Positions 1 to 14,400 of a stretch of DNA of 64,000 nucleotides are shown here, in pieces (position 1 is the stretch's first letter; the number at the start of each line of letters is the position of its first letter). Origin of the DNA: Lingula anatina (Eukaryota > Brachiopoda > Lingulata > Lingulida > Lingulidae); assembly GCF_001039355.2 (NCBI RefSeq), contig NW_019773958.1:306167-370166 (forward strand), read 5' to 3'. The notes below the pieces were generated by a model. That model saw nothing but the letters and a program-made list of their open reading frames with translations, was not told the DNA's origin and made no database searches. A program made the position numbers and the translations under genes.

Positions 1-12
1 GTTCATACTCAC

Positions 13-3000
13 CTTCCTGTCTAAAGTCTCTATAGATTGCCATATATCACCACACGATTTGTCATAGTGAGTATAATGGAAGCGCTTGCCTGGGACAATG
101 TATGAAATAAAATAAACGTGAGTCGAATTTTGAAAAATATATTATTTGAATTAGGTTTCACCTGTCTGAGCACTAGCATGATCTTGTGTTTGAATCCGTT
201 CACAGTGACATATGTTTGGGATACGTGTCCCTGAGAGTAGTTAAATTTCAAAATCAATTACTGACCAACTATTCGAAAAAAATTGGCAAATGTTGGGCAA
301 ATATAAATATCCTTTACTTTCTTTCACAAGACTTTTTTTTTTTGGAGAAAAATTACGATAATAAATGGCTTTTTAGAAGCCTCTAAACCATCTTTTAATG
401 ACAAAAAATAATGTGAAGCCCACCACTGGTGAGATAATACATGAATAAATTTCTCTAACTTTTGCTGTCAGTACACACAAATTGGAAAATTTGAAATCTA
501 TACATTAATTTGTCTGTAGCACTGATGAGCAGTTATTAATCAATGATGCCAAGTAGACTGAAATTTATTAATAAAAGAGATGAAACTGTGGCTGCCTAGC
601 TTGTATTCAGAGGTGAAAACCTTCATGTGGCCAGCACTTCAACTATATAAATTTCACAGAGTAATCTCTTAGCAGACTGAAGTCGTAAAGAATTCATTGA
701 TCAATTACATGATCTGGGTGGATTATCTTCAAAGATTGCAAATCCTTCAAAACCTCCAACGCTGCCTTACAGAATGAAGTCACTTGAGTGGTTTTCAGAA
801 ACTTTTTAGGTCTTGCACTCACTGAAAGCAATCTAGCAACCAGGGTGCATTTCAATAAAAGTGCACGTCAAAATAGTAGAATTGTACTTACTATAATATA
901 ATTTAGTGAAACATATGAACTCACCCCAGTGACAGAAGTCTGAAGAAATAACAAAGAGATTCTCTGGATCTGCTAGAAACCGGCTGAATATCTGTCCATA
1001 GTGTCTTTCCTTGTCTGTGGATAAAGAACCCACTAGGACAGGAACAATGGTAAACTGACCCTGGCGGCTGAAAATAATTCCCAAAAATTTTCAAGCTTAT
1101 TTCAAGTTTTTCTTGAATTTATACAAACTTGGTACTTTTAAACAATTGAAAAGTCCTATGTAGAAGTCTTGTATGCAACTTGAAATCCATTCTATATCTT
1201 TATGTTCATTTTTAAGTTATGAGTAGAGTAACCAGGCACTTAACAACATAGCATTCTTAATCAATTGACAATAACTCCAAAGAGATCTAATTATGACAAT
1301 GCATCATAGTCAAGATTCCATCGGCAGGACTTGGACAAAGAACTATTGGCAAAGGAATTACAACATGGCTTATTGGGATGGATGTTACTGCAATCGATAT
1401 ATATCACTGACACTGCTTCAAATGGACAAGACCAATTGCAAGGCAATTTCTACGATAAGAGCATCACAATAAATACTTTTTTTTGCCTGATTAATCTATC
1501 TGAGTGATTACTTTCAAAGCAGTATGACTTTAGAAAAGGATGTTGTTTCAGTACAAAAACACTGGCAGTGTTGATAACTAAATAAAAAAAAAACATACAC
1601 AAGGCTCATTTATTTCATGTTTGTGTAGTTCCAGATACTATCGATTTAAAAAACCAGCACTGCATCAGGCCAAGGACGTTCTCGGTCCTTTACCCTACAT
1701 TTCAGTGCACTTTGTTCTTTTTCTTTAAACACTTGGTACAAAACTTAAGATCATTTTCTTGATAATCTAAAGCTTGGGGCATAATATTTGAACTTTAAAA
1801 ATGTTAGAATTCTAGTGTTAGTACTCAGGTAAAATAGCAAAATATGTCACTGGATGAAATTTAAAAGGAAGATCCAGACAAATCATTCCAGCTTTACCTT
1901 TCCATAACTTTTGCTATATATGGTAAATGCATTTCTATACTGTGTTCCCCTTCATCTGTTCCAATGGTCATGGGTTCAAATGAACCTGTACTGTACAGTT
2001 CTTCATAAACTAAAGAGAAATAAAACAGCTTTGTTGGAAATGGTGAGCAATATCTGAGGAACTGGCAAAGAAAGCACTGCATTTTATGTTGTTACAAAAT
2101 CTGGAACATTTTTCAATGAATATCATTTCTGATTACAATGGTAGTTATTTTTTCATTTACAAATATTAACATAATAAATCATCTTAAATTTGCTTAAACA
2201 AATATTAACCAACCACAAGCCCATAAAATGTTTCCTAATCATTTAACTGAAAGAAAATACTTTTAGAAATAAAAAAGCCACTGACAAAATACTTTATCAT
2301 GTAACAAGAGCTACAGGAGGGAATGGCGCCCCAAAATCAATGCACTTTTGTAAACTTTCCCAAAGCCCAATAGAACAAGGAGCAATCCATAAGTCACTGA
2401 CTAAACGTCCCTAGGTAATGAGTTAGAAATAAATAACGGCAATACTTTATGGAGATTGGGCTACATATGGATTTTTTCAAACCCAAAATAATGGCCAAAA
2501 TAACAGAAGAAAACAAGGCAGCAAAGCTGTCAAATGTACAGACAAAAAGCAAAAAATAATAATGCACAAAATAGGATACTGTAGAATCTGATGATAAATA
2601 CATTATGCTTAACTGCCAAGTCAACATTAAATTTTAATTATGCACAACAGGTAATACTGACGAAAGTAAAAGCATAAGGCTTCAGGCCCATGAGAGTTCA
2701 AGTTCACACTTAGAAAACGCCAGAATGAGAAAAATGAAAATTTCTCAAAAAAATTGCGTTAATTCAAAAAAAAAAAAAAAAAAATTATAATCCAATAGAG
2801 CTGGTTTTCTTATTTGAGCTGTATGTCAATCCCAAGAATCATTCTTGTAAATAAAAAGAAATAATAAGTAACAGTTTTCTTTTTATCATAATGTTTGGTT
2901 TTTTGTCAATTTTAATGCAATATTACATAATGATTAACTGTATAATTACCACCAATTTTTAATTATCTTCTATTAATAACATGGACATTACAAAATTTGA

Positions 3001-4868
3001 TTACACTGAAACTGCCCGTGGGAGTTCCAAGTCCCACACAGAAAGTGCCAATATGTAAAAGATAAAAATTTCACAAAAATGTACAACAGAAAAAGAAGCC
3101 AATTAGATTGCAAAAGTAGGCTTTTCTTCATTTCTGATGCAATTTTACATGATGCTTAACAGCATAATGACCATCAATTTTTAATAATAAAATAAAAGTA
3201 TCATGGATATTCAGAAAATGTGACCAGCAAAGCCCGTGGGAGTTCAAAGCCACACCTTGAAAATGTCATGTGTGAAAAATAAAATTTTTCACAAGAAATG
3301 AATAACTTCCAGAAAAATATACCAATAAGACAGGTTTTCCAACTGAAGCTGTATTTAAGTCCTATGTTTCTTTCCTGTAAGTGTGGGAAGAGTAAGTGAC
3401 ATGGTTTTGCATTAATGGTCACTTTGTAGGCAATGCCAAAAATAGGGTTTTCTTCAATTTTGATGCAATATTACATACTGCTTAACAGCATAATGACCAT
3501 AAATTTTTTACAATAAAAAAAAAGTATCATGGATATTCAGAAAATGTGACCAGCAAAGCCCGTGGGAGTTCAAAGCCACACCTTGAAAATGTCATGTGTG
3601 AAAAATAAATTTCTTCACAAGAAATGAATAACTTCCAGAAAAATATACCAATAAGACAGGTTTTCCAACTGAAGCTGTATTTAAGTCCTATGTTTCTTTC
3701 CTGTAAGTGTGGGAAGAGTAAGTGACATGGTTTTGCATTAATGGTCACTTTGTAGGCAATGCCAAAAATAGGGTTTTCTTCAATTTTGATGCAATATAAC
3801 ATACTGCTTAACAGCATAATGACCATAAATTTTTTACAATAAAAAAAAGTATCATGGATATTCAGCAAAAGTCTTCAAGGCCATGGATGTTCGGAGTCAA
3901 ACTTTGAAAATGCCAGAATGTACACAAGAGATAACTGTACTGAAATGAGTTCATTTCCATTTTCAACACCTTTTTACATAAAACAAAAAAATCATTTTAC
4001 TGTCATTTTCATACAACAAAATTGTTGACATAGGAAAAATATCAACAGAACAACTTCATTTGTCATATTTGCTCCATTCTGAGATTCTTAACATAGTGAA
4101 TGAATGAACCTGACAAATTGCAATGACATGAGTTTATTTCCATTTTTAACACTTAATTAAACAATACACAATATCAGGTTTACCATCATTTAACCTAGCT
4201 TGGGGGACATTTCTGGAAAACGTGTTCACATTGGAAATTAAATATTATTTTATCATTGACTTTCTACTCCAAGGTGTAATATTGGACTGAGTGAATTAGG
4301 AGTGTGTAGTTTGTCTTGGGGGCTTATTGAGCAATAACACACATTCTAACAAGCTAGAGAAGGGTCTCCTGCAATGCAACACTTGTATGCATTGGCCAGT
4401 GGCCCTTGAAATAGATGTTAGGCACACTTAACAGACAATTTAAAATTACTTCAAAGGTAACCACTTCTGCAAAATCTTTGTGTATGTAAAGTGTATATAA
4501 TTAAAAATAATTATTAAAAAATTAATAAATTAATATAATCAATAAAAACCTGCAAAACAAAGTAGCACTCATCAGTACCAACCAAGATCAGAACTGTATT
4601 TGAATCACAATAAAACTGACAAATAACATTTTCTTCCCAGATCCATGTCTAAATGAGATGCCTGAACCTGCTCGCCTGGTTAGTGAAATAATTATATTAC
4701 AGTCTATGTTATTCCATGCCTCAGTATACATTTCTCTTCCCAGTGGGACACTTACTTTTTTGGTCTAATAGTAAATCATACAAAGGAGTTTCATATTTTT
4801 CTGTAGTTGATAAAGCGCACCCTGATAACCTGACATGATGAGATGGACCTAGGATGAACACCCGTTTT
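13..4868 (-). CDS. MEMO1: MEMO1 duplicate partial copy (exons 4-7 only)
   Basis: Second copies of four MEMO1 coding exons on the minus strand: exon 4 at 4756-4868, exon 5 at 1898-2009, exon 6 at 925-1067, exon 7 at 13-89. All keep their AG acceptors and GT donors, and their lengths (113, 112, 143 and 77 nt) equal those of the other copy. The exon 6 difference I saw is synonymous (GTT versus GTA valine). Exons 1-3 are absent because the segment starts at the N; exons 8-9, if present, would lie beyond base 1. The block sits 3' of the complete MEMO1 stop, so it is not part of that reading frame. Most likely an alternative haplotype of the same locus. Confidence 0.85.
2511..3930 (-). repeat. Dispersed satellite-bearing repeat, copy A (MEMO1 intron 4)
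   Basis: A run of diverged units of about 220-340 bp. Each has a block like GCCCGTGGGAGTTCAAAGC followed by a T/A-rich stretch with a block like GATGCAATATTACATACTGC. Unit starts are near 2680, 3014, 3232 and 3558, with a partial unit near 3880. The left edge (2511-2690), read on the minus strand, matches the right end of the insertion in pyruvate carboxylase intron 10 (about 36950-37138), so this is a dispersed family. No coding capacity was recognised. Confidence 0.75.
3201..3851. repeat. Two tandem 326-bp satellite units
   Basis: The string TCATGGATATTCAG recurs at 3201, 3527 and (slightly varied downstream) 3852, bounding two nearly identical units of 326 and 325 bp. The equivalent place in the other copy of the segment (9974-10299) holds only one unit. 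Short frames inside the units repeat only because the units repeat and are not genes. Confidence 0.9.
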
Positions 4869-5046
4869 CTGAAAAAAAAAAAATAATTAATTAATTAATC
4901 ATCAAACTAAAACACTGAAACTGCATTAACTGCAAGACATGTTTCAGAAATGAGTGAATGATATAAAATGGCAAAGATTGAGCCTCACAACTTTGACACA
5001 TTTCGCGAAAAGTTTTCAAATTTCTTAGAACTCTACTATGGAACGC

Positions 5047-5047
5047 N
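5047..5047. other. Single-N assembly join
   Basis: One ambiguous base at the seam between the duplicated segment (to its left) and the sequence containing MEMO1 exons 9 and 8. Homology to copy B stops about ten bases before the N. It is the first of four such seams in the window. Confidence 0.95.
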
Positions 5048-5461
5048 CTTCCTTCCTCTTGATACTTGCTGCTGTTATCTGCACACATGTAGCATACAAT
5101 TCCACTACACCTTTCTTTTTGTGCCCTGTGCATTTTTCTCTGCACTTTAATTTTCTGAAATTTTCTTCTATGAATAAATCTTCAGATGAGGACACCATAT
5201 TCGACACAAAGTCCTATAAATCATTGCATTTAGTCAAGCCCCACTGCTTTCCTACAACCTTGTAAATTCAGACTTGGATGTTGAAATCCATCAGAACTCC
5301 ATGATGACATCAGGATATTTATATGTTCTGAACTGTAATTCAAGTTAATTTCATTGACCCTTTATCCACTGTTACCCATTTTTTTCCCTTCTGAAACCAG
5401 CCTGTGTTGAAATCCAAGAGTTTGGGGTTGTGAAAAGAGATGAAATCAAATAAACTGAGGA
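5048..5461 (-). other. MEMO1 3' flank / probable 3' UTR
   Basis: About 400 bases downstream of the MEMO1 stop on the minus strand, cut off by the N at 5047. A variant poly(A) signal ATTAAA can be read on the minus strand at 5151-5146. No AATAAA was seen on that strand, so the true 3' end may lie in missing sequence. The short frames here look like chance. Confidence 0.4.
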
Positions 5462-8400
5462 CTATCTTAACACAAGTGAGGCAGATGCATAACTAACTGA
5501 TGAATCGGAGGTTGAGTGGCACTGGTTTGACTGGGCATATTGTACAAACTTCATAGACATTGTGCGCCCATTGGAGTGCTTCTTTAAGGCATCTACAGCC
5601 TGAAACAGACATTTTTCAGTATAATTATTATAATTACAGCAACTGTTTTAATGATACATTGTCTGAAAAAGAAAATCATTTAATATATTGTATTTATCAT
5701 TACAAATGTATATTATGCTATTAAAGGTATACATATTCAAGTGCTTGAGTAATGAGCCTGATATGGGATCAATTTAACAAAATATATCTAACAAAATATA
5801 TCAAAAGAAAATTATCTTTTTGAAAAGAGAACTGGATTTTTCATTTTTTACAGAAATCAAAATAAAATGCATCTACATTTTTTCTTGAATAATTCTTATG
5901 TTATGTATAGCAACAACTGTAAAAATGATTCGGACTGATTTTTATGAATACATTTTCTTACATTTAATAACACCCCAATGGGATGTCTTCCACAGATTGT
6001 GTTGCCAAACTTCCTGAGATACTCTGCGAAGGCCATAGGATTCAAACTTTCAATCAGGTCCATCCCCTACAAAGAAGTGAAAAAGTGACTTCTCAAGTTT
6101 TCTACCGCTGAATTACATTATACTGGTTTTGAGGGTGAGGCACAATGACATTCTGCTAAAGATGTAAAAATGGAAATGTGAAAAAGATGGTGTTACAAAT
6201 TATTCATCAGCTTGCAACATACAATTTGTTAGATAATATCTGATTCAATAATCTAGTATGCATGTGCACTTGTGCATGCAGAGTTGAACTTGAAGAAATG
6301 TCTTCATTATAAGCAATTTTGTTAAAGTAATTCAATCAGATGGATGCACTGTCATCTCGACATGTATATTGTTTTATGTTAGCAGCTGAAATAAAAATAT
6401 TGAATTTCAGGCATGAGATTTTTTCAAATCATTGACATTTCATTTTTTTCTCAGTGAATTTCTTGCACAGAACAGTAAAGCTGTGTGCCATATTAGACGT
6501 TCAGCACAAAAAGTCACTCTGGCTGGTTTAGAGTTTCGCTCTTACATGCCTGCTCCTTTTCACATAAAGTGACACAGTTTTCTGTATCACACCAGTTTGA
6601 CTGGTCCTAACGTAATTACACCAGCAGCGTTTTAACTCCTTTTCACAAGCCCTAATGTTACAATCAAAATCAATCTGGTTAACTGGCTATTTTGAGTGTC
6701 AATCCCTCAAACTACTGCAATGCAGAAAACTGTACCACTTGATGTGAAATGGTCGTTACTTCACTTGTGGTTCATACTCACCTTCCTGTCTAAAGTCTCT
6801 ATAGATTGCCATATATCACCACACGATTTGTCATAGTGAGTATAATGGAAGCGCTTGCCTGGGACAATGTATGAAATAAAATAATATGAGTCAAATTTTG
6901 AAAAATCTATTATTTGAATTAGGTTTCACCTGTCTGAGCACTAGCATGATCTTGTGTTTGAATCCGTTCACAGTGACGTATGTTTGGGATACGTGTCCCT
7001 GAGAGAAGTTAAATTTCAAAATCAATTACTGACCAACTATTCGAAAAAAAATTGGCAAATGTTGGGCAAATATAAATATCCTTTACTTTCTTTCACAGGA
7101 CTTTTTTTTTTGGAGAAAAATTACGATAATAAATGGGTTTTTAGAAGCCTCTAAACCATCTTTTAATGACAAAAAATAATGTGAAGCCCACCACTGGTGA
7201 GATAATACATGAAATAAATTTCTCTAACTTTTGCTGTCAGTACACACAAATTGGAAAATTTGAAATCTATACATTAATTTGTTTGTAGCACTGATGAGCA
7301 GTAATTAATCAATGATGCCAAGTAGACTGAAATTTATTAATAAAAGAGATGAAACTGTGGCTGCCTAGCTTGTATTCGGAGGTGAAAACCTTCATGTGGC
7401 CAGCACTTCAACTATATAAATTTCCCAGAGTAATCTCTTAGCAGACTGAAGTCGTAAAGAATTCATTGATCAATTACATGATCTGGGTGGATTATCTTCA
7501 AAGATTGCAAATCCTTCAAAACTTCCAACACTGCCTTACAGAATGAAGTCACTTGAGTGGTTTTCAGAAACTTTTTAGGTCTTGCACTCACTGAAAGCAA
7601 TCTAGCAACCAGGGTGCATTTCAATAAAAGTGCACGTCAAAATAGTAGAATTGTACTTACTATAATATAATTTAGTGAAACATATGAACTCACCCCAGTG
7701 ACAGAAGTCTGAAGAAATTACAAAGAGATTCTCTGGATCTGCTAGAAACCGGCTGAATATCTGTCCATAGTGTCTTTCCTTGTCTGTGGATAAAGAACCC
7801 ACTAGGACAGGAACAATGGTAAACTGACCCTGGCGGCTGAAAATAATTCCCAAAAATTTTCAAGCTAATTTTAAGTTTTTCTTGAATTTATACAAACTTG
7901 GTACTTTTAAACAATTGAAAAGTCTTATGTAGAAGTCTTGTATGCAACTTGTTATCCATTCTATATCTTTACGTTCATTTAAGTTATGAGTAGAGTAACC
8001 AGGCACTTAACAACATAGCATTCAGAATCAATTGACAATAACTCCAAAGAGATCTAATTATGACAATGCATCATAGTGAAGATTCCATCGGCAGGACTTG
8101 GACAAAGAACTATTGGCAAAGGAATTACAACATGGCTTATTGGGATGGATGGTACTGCAATCGATATATATCACTGACACTGCTTCAAATGGACAAGACC
8201 AATTGCAAGGCAATTTCTACGATAAGAGCATCACAATAAATACTTTTTTTTTGCCTGATTAATTTAAGTGATTACTTTCAAAGCAGTATGACTTTAGAAA
8301 AGTATGTTGTTTCAGTACAAAAACACTGGCAGTGTTGATAACTAAATTAAAAAAAAAACATACACAAGGCTCATTTATTTCATGTTTGTGTAGTTCCAGA

Positions 8401-11400
8401 TACTATTGATTTAAAAAACCAGCACTGCATCAGGCCAAGGACGTTCTTGGTCCTTTACCCTACATTTCAGTGCACTTTGTTCTTTTTCTTTAAACACTTG
8501 GTACAAAACTTAAGATCATTTTCTTGATAATCTAAAGCTTGGGGCATAATATTTGAACTTTAAAAATGTTAGAATTCTAGTGTTAGTACTCTGGTAAAAT
8601 AGCAAAATATGTCCCTGGATGAAATTCAGACAAATCATTCCAGCTTTACCTTTCCATAACTTTTGCTATATATGGTAAATGCATTTCTATACTGTGTTCC
8701 CCTTCATCTGTTCCAATGGTCATGGGTTCAAATGAACCTGTACTGTACAGTTCTTCATAAACTAAAGAGAAATAAAACAGCTTTGTCAGAAATGGTGAGC
8801 AATATCTGAGGAACTGGCAAAGAAAGCACTGCATTTTATGTTGTTACAAATATCTGGAACATTTTTCAATGAATATCATTTCTGATTACAATGGTAGTTA
8901 TTTTTTCATTTACAAATATTAACATAATAAATCATCTTAAATTTGCTTAAACAAATATTAACCAACCACAAGCCCATAAAATGTTTCCTAATCATTTAAC
9001 TGAAAGAAAATACTTTTAAAAATAAAAAAGCCACTGACAAAATACTTAATCATGTAACAAGAGCTACAGGAGGGAATGGCGCCCCAAAATCAATGCACTT
9101 TTGTAAACTTTCGAAAGCCCAATAGAACAAGGAGCAATCTATAAGTCACTGACTAAACGTCCCTAGGTAATGAGTTAGAAATAAATAACGGCAATACTTT
9201 ATGGAGATTGGGCTACATATGGATTTTTTCAAACCCAAAATAATGGCCAAAATAACAGAAGAAAACAAGGCAGCAAAGCTGTCAAATGTACAGACAAAAA
9301 GCAGAAAAAAATAATGCACAAAATAGGATACTGTCAAATCTGATGATAAATACATTATGCTTAACTGCCAAGTCAACATCAAATTTTAATTATGCACAAC
9401 AGGTAATACTGACGAAAGTAAAAGCATAAGGCTTCAGGCCCATGAGAGTTCAAGTTCACACTTAGAAAACGCCAGAATGAGAAAAATGAAAATTTCTCAA
9501 AAAATTGCGTTAATTCAAAAAAAAAAAAAAAATGATAATCCAATAGAGCTGGTTTTCTTATTTGAGCTGTATGTCAATCCCAAGAATCATTCTTGTAAAT
9601 AAAAAGAAATAATAAGTAACAGTTTTCTTTTTATCATAATGTTTGTGATGACAGTGTACAAAACAGGTTTTTTGTCAATTTTAATGCAATATTACATAAT
9701 GATTAACTGTATAATTACCACCAATTTTTAATTATCTTCTATTAATAACATGGACATTAGAAAATTTGATTACAACTGGGCTTCATGCCCGTGAGAGTTC
9801 CAAGTCCCACACAGAAAGTGCCAATATGTAAAAGATAAAAATGTCACAAAAATGTACAACAGAAAAAGAACCCAATTAGATTGCAAAAGTAGGCTTTTCT
9901 TCATTTCTGATGCAATATTACATGATGCTTAACAGCATAATGACCATCAATTTTTAATAATAAAATAAAAGTATCATGGATATTCAGAAAATGTGACCAG
10001 CAAAGCCCGTGGGAGTTCAAAGCCACACCTTGAAAATGTAATGTGTGAAAAATAAAATTTTTCACAAGAAATGAATAACTTCCAGAAAAATATACCAATA
10101 AGACAGGTTTTCCAACTGAAGCTGTATTTAAGTCCTATGTTTTTTTCCTGTAAGTGTGGGAAGAGTAAGTGACATGGTTTTGCATTAATGGTCACTTTGT
10201 AGGCAATGCCAAAAATAGGGGTTTCTTCAATTTTGATGCAATATTACATACTGCTTAACAGCATAAAGACCATCACTTTTTTACAATAAAATAAAAGTAT
10301 CATGGATATTCAGCAAAAGTCTTCAAGGCCATGGATGTTCGGAGTCAAACTTTGAAAATGCCAGAATGTAAACAAGAGATAACTGTACTGAAATGAGTTC
10401 ATTTCCATTTTCAACACCTTTTTACATAAAACAAAATAATCATTTTACTGTCATTTTCATATAACAAAATTGTTGACATAGGAAAAATATCAACAGAACA
10501 ACTTCAACTGTCATATTTGCTCCATTCTGAGATTCTTAACATAGTGAATGATTGAACCTGATAAATTGCAATGACATGAGTTTATTTCCATTTTTAACAC
10601 TTAATTAAACAATACACAATATCAGGTTTACCATCATTTAACCTAGCTTGGGGGACATTTCTGGAAAACGTGTTCACATTGAAAATTAAATATTATTTTA
10701 TCATTGACTTTCTACTCCAAGGTGTAATATTGGACTGAGTGAATTAGGAGTGTGTAGTTTGTCTTGGGGGCTTATTGAGCAACAACACACATTCTAACAA
10801 GCTAGAGAAGGGTCTCCTGCAATGCACCACTTGTATGCATTGGCCAGTGGCCCTTGAAATAGATGTTAGGCACACTTAACAGACAATTTAAAATTACTTC
10901 AAAGGTAACCACTTCTGCAAAATCTTTGTGTATGTAAAGTGCATATAATTAAAAATAATTATTAATAAATTAATAAATTAATAAAAATCAATAAAAACCT
11001 GCAAAACAAAGTAGCACTCATCAGTACCAACCAAGATCAGAACTGTATTTGAATCACAATAAAACTGACAAATAACATACTCTTCCCAGATCCATGTCTA
11101 AATGAGATGCCTGAACCTGCTCGCCTGGTTAGTGAAATAATTATATTACAGTCTATGTTATTCCATGCCTGAGTATACATTTCTCTTCCCAGTGGGACAC
11201 TTACTTTTTTGGTCTAATAGTAAATCATACAAAGGAGTTTCATATTTTTCTGTAGTTGATAAAGCACACCCTGATAACCTGACATGATGAGATGGACCTA
11301 GGATGAACACCCGTTTTCTGAAAATAATTAGTTAATGAATTAATCATCAAACTAAAACACTGAAACTGCATTAACTGCAAGACATGTTTCACAAATGAGT

Positions 11401-14400
11401 GAATGATATTAAATGGCAAAGATTGAGCCTCACAACTTTGACACATTTCGCGAAAAAGTTTTCAAATTTCTTAGAACTCTACAATCGTGTATTCATAAAT
11501 ATATATACATCTTCTTCAACATTACACTGGATTATTAGGAACTAGATCAAACCCAGCAAATTTGGAGTGCTCATAAGCCTGGTTTGAATTCAAGAAAGTT
11601 ATAAAACACTAATGCCACGAACAGACACAAGTTATAGCAATATGTACAGGAAAATAAATAAAATAAAAAGATTTCAATTCCCTTGTAATAAATGTACTTA
11701 CATATTTGTGGGATCTACCTGTCTGTAAGCATGGCCGCCACAGGCTCCACAGTAGAAATAACCAGCATGCCTGAAATAAGAATACAGCTGAAATGTCTGG
11801 AAAATTATTCATGATATTAAAATTATATATAAATTTGTACACAGGAGATGTAGGTTTCAAACTTAATTATTTGGAAGTAGGAAGTTGAGGTGCTGTTTCC
11901 ATTTGACAGGATATGAAATCAAGTACTTTCTAAACAAATTCAAAATATTTCCATTTATCAGTGAACATAATTTTGCAGTCATTGGAACTGTATCAATATT
12001 TTTATAAAAGAACCAATTGATAAATCCTCAGGCAATGATACAGCTGACAAGATTTAGTTATCTCGCATGTTCCTATTTTCTAGACAGCACTAATATCCTT
12101 TAACATCATTTTCAAAGAGCAATTCCCTATCCTTACTCATAAATTGTACTTTTTTTGCAAAGAATATCACCAAGAATAGATGTGACACCATATATGGCAC
12201 ATCTGAGCATGGTACTTAGAGGAGAAGATGTTCAGTAAGTAGGAGACAACTGTTGAGAACATCAACAAAATTGGATCATTGCATTCTCTCCAGACAAAAT
12301 GTTATATGCAGTCCGGCTCAATTGTATTTTCCAAAACATTCATTTTTTTCCTTTCTAATTTATTAGTACTCAAATAATCACTCAGAGATGATCGATGGAT
12401 TTTCACAAGCTGAAAGAAGTTATCAAATTGAGCATTCTATGCAGATGGGAGAATGTGTGCACAAGTTTTTTTCCACGAAGGTTTCAGCGGATCAATACAT
12501 TGATATCCATCAGTATGATAAGACTGTGAGAAAAAACAGACATAAACCCAAGTGTGCATACACCTATATATATTTTAAGAGCAGGTTGCACAGGTTGTTC
12601 TCATGTCTATGAAGGCGGACAATATTCTTCCCATGTAATATTTAATATGTACCCATGCCATTGCATGTTTGATGAACAAACTTATCATCACTGATCTATA
12701 TGGTAGATAATGCAAACACTTGGTTAATTGGAATGAAATGTTCCTTACTTTATGAATAAAGTATGTAAGCCTTCCTAATTGGATATTAAGATGAAAATTT
12801 AACTAAATATTGGAAAATGAAGTTGGACATAGTAAGTATTTAATGAAAAGTGGACCAGTTACCCTGTTTTTGAAAACATCCATGAAGATCACAAAAGGTT
12901 TCTGGAATTAATTGATAACTTTTTTATTTTAACATTCTAAAGGGAATGATCCAAGATAGCCTCAAACGAGGCCTTCATCATAGTATGACATCATAGGAGA
13001 CTAGAAAAAATACAAAAATTGGCACAAGTAAACGCCTAATCCGTTGTATGAGGCCTCAGTCTGTCAAAAAGCAAATTATGGTCTGAAAATATACTCACGG
13101 TGCAATAATGGCTCTTGCAGGCCAATGGACTGGGCTGGCTTGGTTTAGCCAGCCCTCCAGCTGGGCATTGAGTTCACTAGCTAGAAATGAAAAAAAAAAA
13201 GTCATTCAAACCCATGTATTTTTATACATTTAACAAAGGCATTATCCAAAATTGCCATCTGTTTTATCCAATTTATATAAAAACTTTGACTGATACCTCT
13301 TGAAAAACTGAATCAGTTGAGCTTAAGAAATTTGACTTAAAATTCAAATTTGGCAGCAAATAGCATTCTTTTTATCCAGAGCAAACATTCAGCTACAGAC
13401 AACACTTGTTATAAATTCACTATACTTTATATAGGATATAGCAAATTCTTGGCCAAAGTCATAATGACCGCTCATCCTTCAGAGATGACAGCTCTTGCTT
13501 CCATTCATAATATGCAAGTAAAGATGTTGTCCACTCATATTACCCAGACAAATATCTCAAATCTTCTTGGATTACCATGCATGACAAGGCATGTGGGAAG
13601 TGTTTGGAAGGAAGCCACCAGAGGTAAACAGGATTTACTATTATTTATAAGCACTGTCATCCCTCTTGCTTTTGTCTCAGTATGGCAAGTGCATGCAAAT
13701 TTCAACAAGCTTAAATGATTCAGGTTTTTTCAAGAGGTATCATTTAAGTTACCACAGGGACTATACTTTTGATCTAACATCATAAATGTCAATGTGAGCC
13801 CAGTTATTAGTTTGGCAATAAATACCTTGTGACTGGGCTAAATAAGACATCAAAAGCTGATCTAGTGTGAAGGAAGGACTATTTGTAGAGGGTCCCATTG
13901 AGGGCATAGTGATCTCAGTTCACGGGAGATAAAATCATTAAAAATCAAAAATTGTAGTGAATAAAACTTTATTTGTATCTCATTGAAAATGGGAGTCTGG
14001 AGATCCCAAATCTGAAAGATCTAAAAATCACAAATAACTGAGTGTAATAACTTTGCTTCAGGAAGGAGCAGAAATAAAAAGCTGCATTCACAAGTCACAG
14101 GGATGGGGTGATTCACAGATCACACTAAATAATATGATAGTTTCAAGCATAATGGGAAATAAAAAGTGCAGCTTTCATGGGTTACTAAAACACCCGATGA
14201 ATGGGACCCTCCTTGTACACTAACCAATGAAATCTTATGTCACTAATGGATTGGAGGAGGGAGGGAATGGTCACATATTTCCTTTTGGTTTAAATTTAAC
14301 CCCTCTCCCCCAACCCCTCTCCTCATAATGGGCAAAATAAGACAAAACCAAATATCCTTGCATATTTAAGCAAATTTAAGCAAAATTGCTCCCATGTGTT

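Larger units (their letters stand above)
1..5036. repeat. Duplicated contig/haplotype segment, MEMO1 block copy A
   Basis: Near-identical in order and sequence to 6770-11482 (offset 6769 at the left end), with scattered SNPs and small indels. It ends about ten bases before the single N at 5047. It carries MEMO1 exons 7, 6, 5 and 4 a second time, downstream of the MEMO1 stop codon in the direction of transcription. It differs from copy B by one extra 326-bp satellite unit. The N at the seam and the allele-level divergence suggest an unmerged haplotype or overlapping contig end rather than a real tandem duplication. Confidence 0.9.

Noticed and set aside
3201-3868. Two similar small proteins encoded side by side
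   Set aside because: They are readings of the 326-bp satellite units and are not conserved as protein.
1-11482. Tandem MEMO1 paralogues
   Set aside because: The second copy has only exons 4-7, starts at an N and differs at allele level; a contig or haplotype artefact is simpler.
13350-13718. 122-codon plus-strand open frame in MEMO1 intron 1
   Set aside because: It lies wholly within the inverted-repeat element, has no recognisable domain and no supporting splice or promoter signals.
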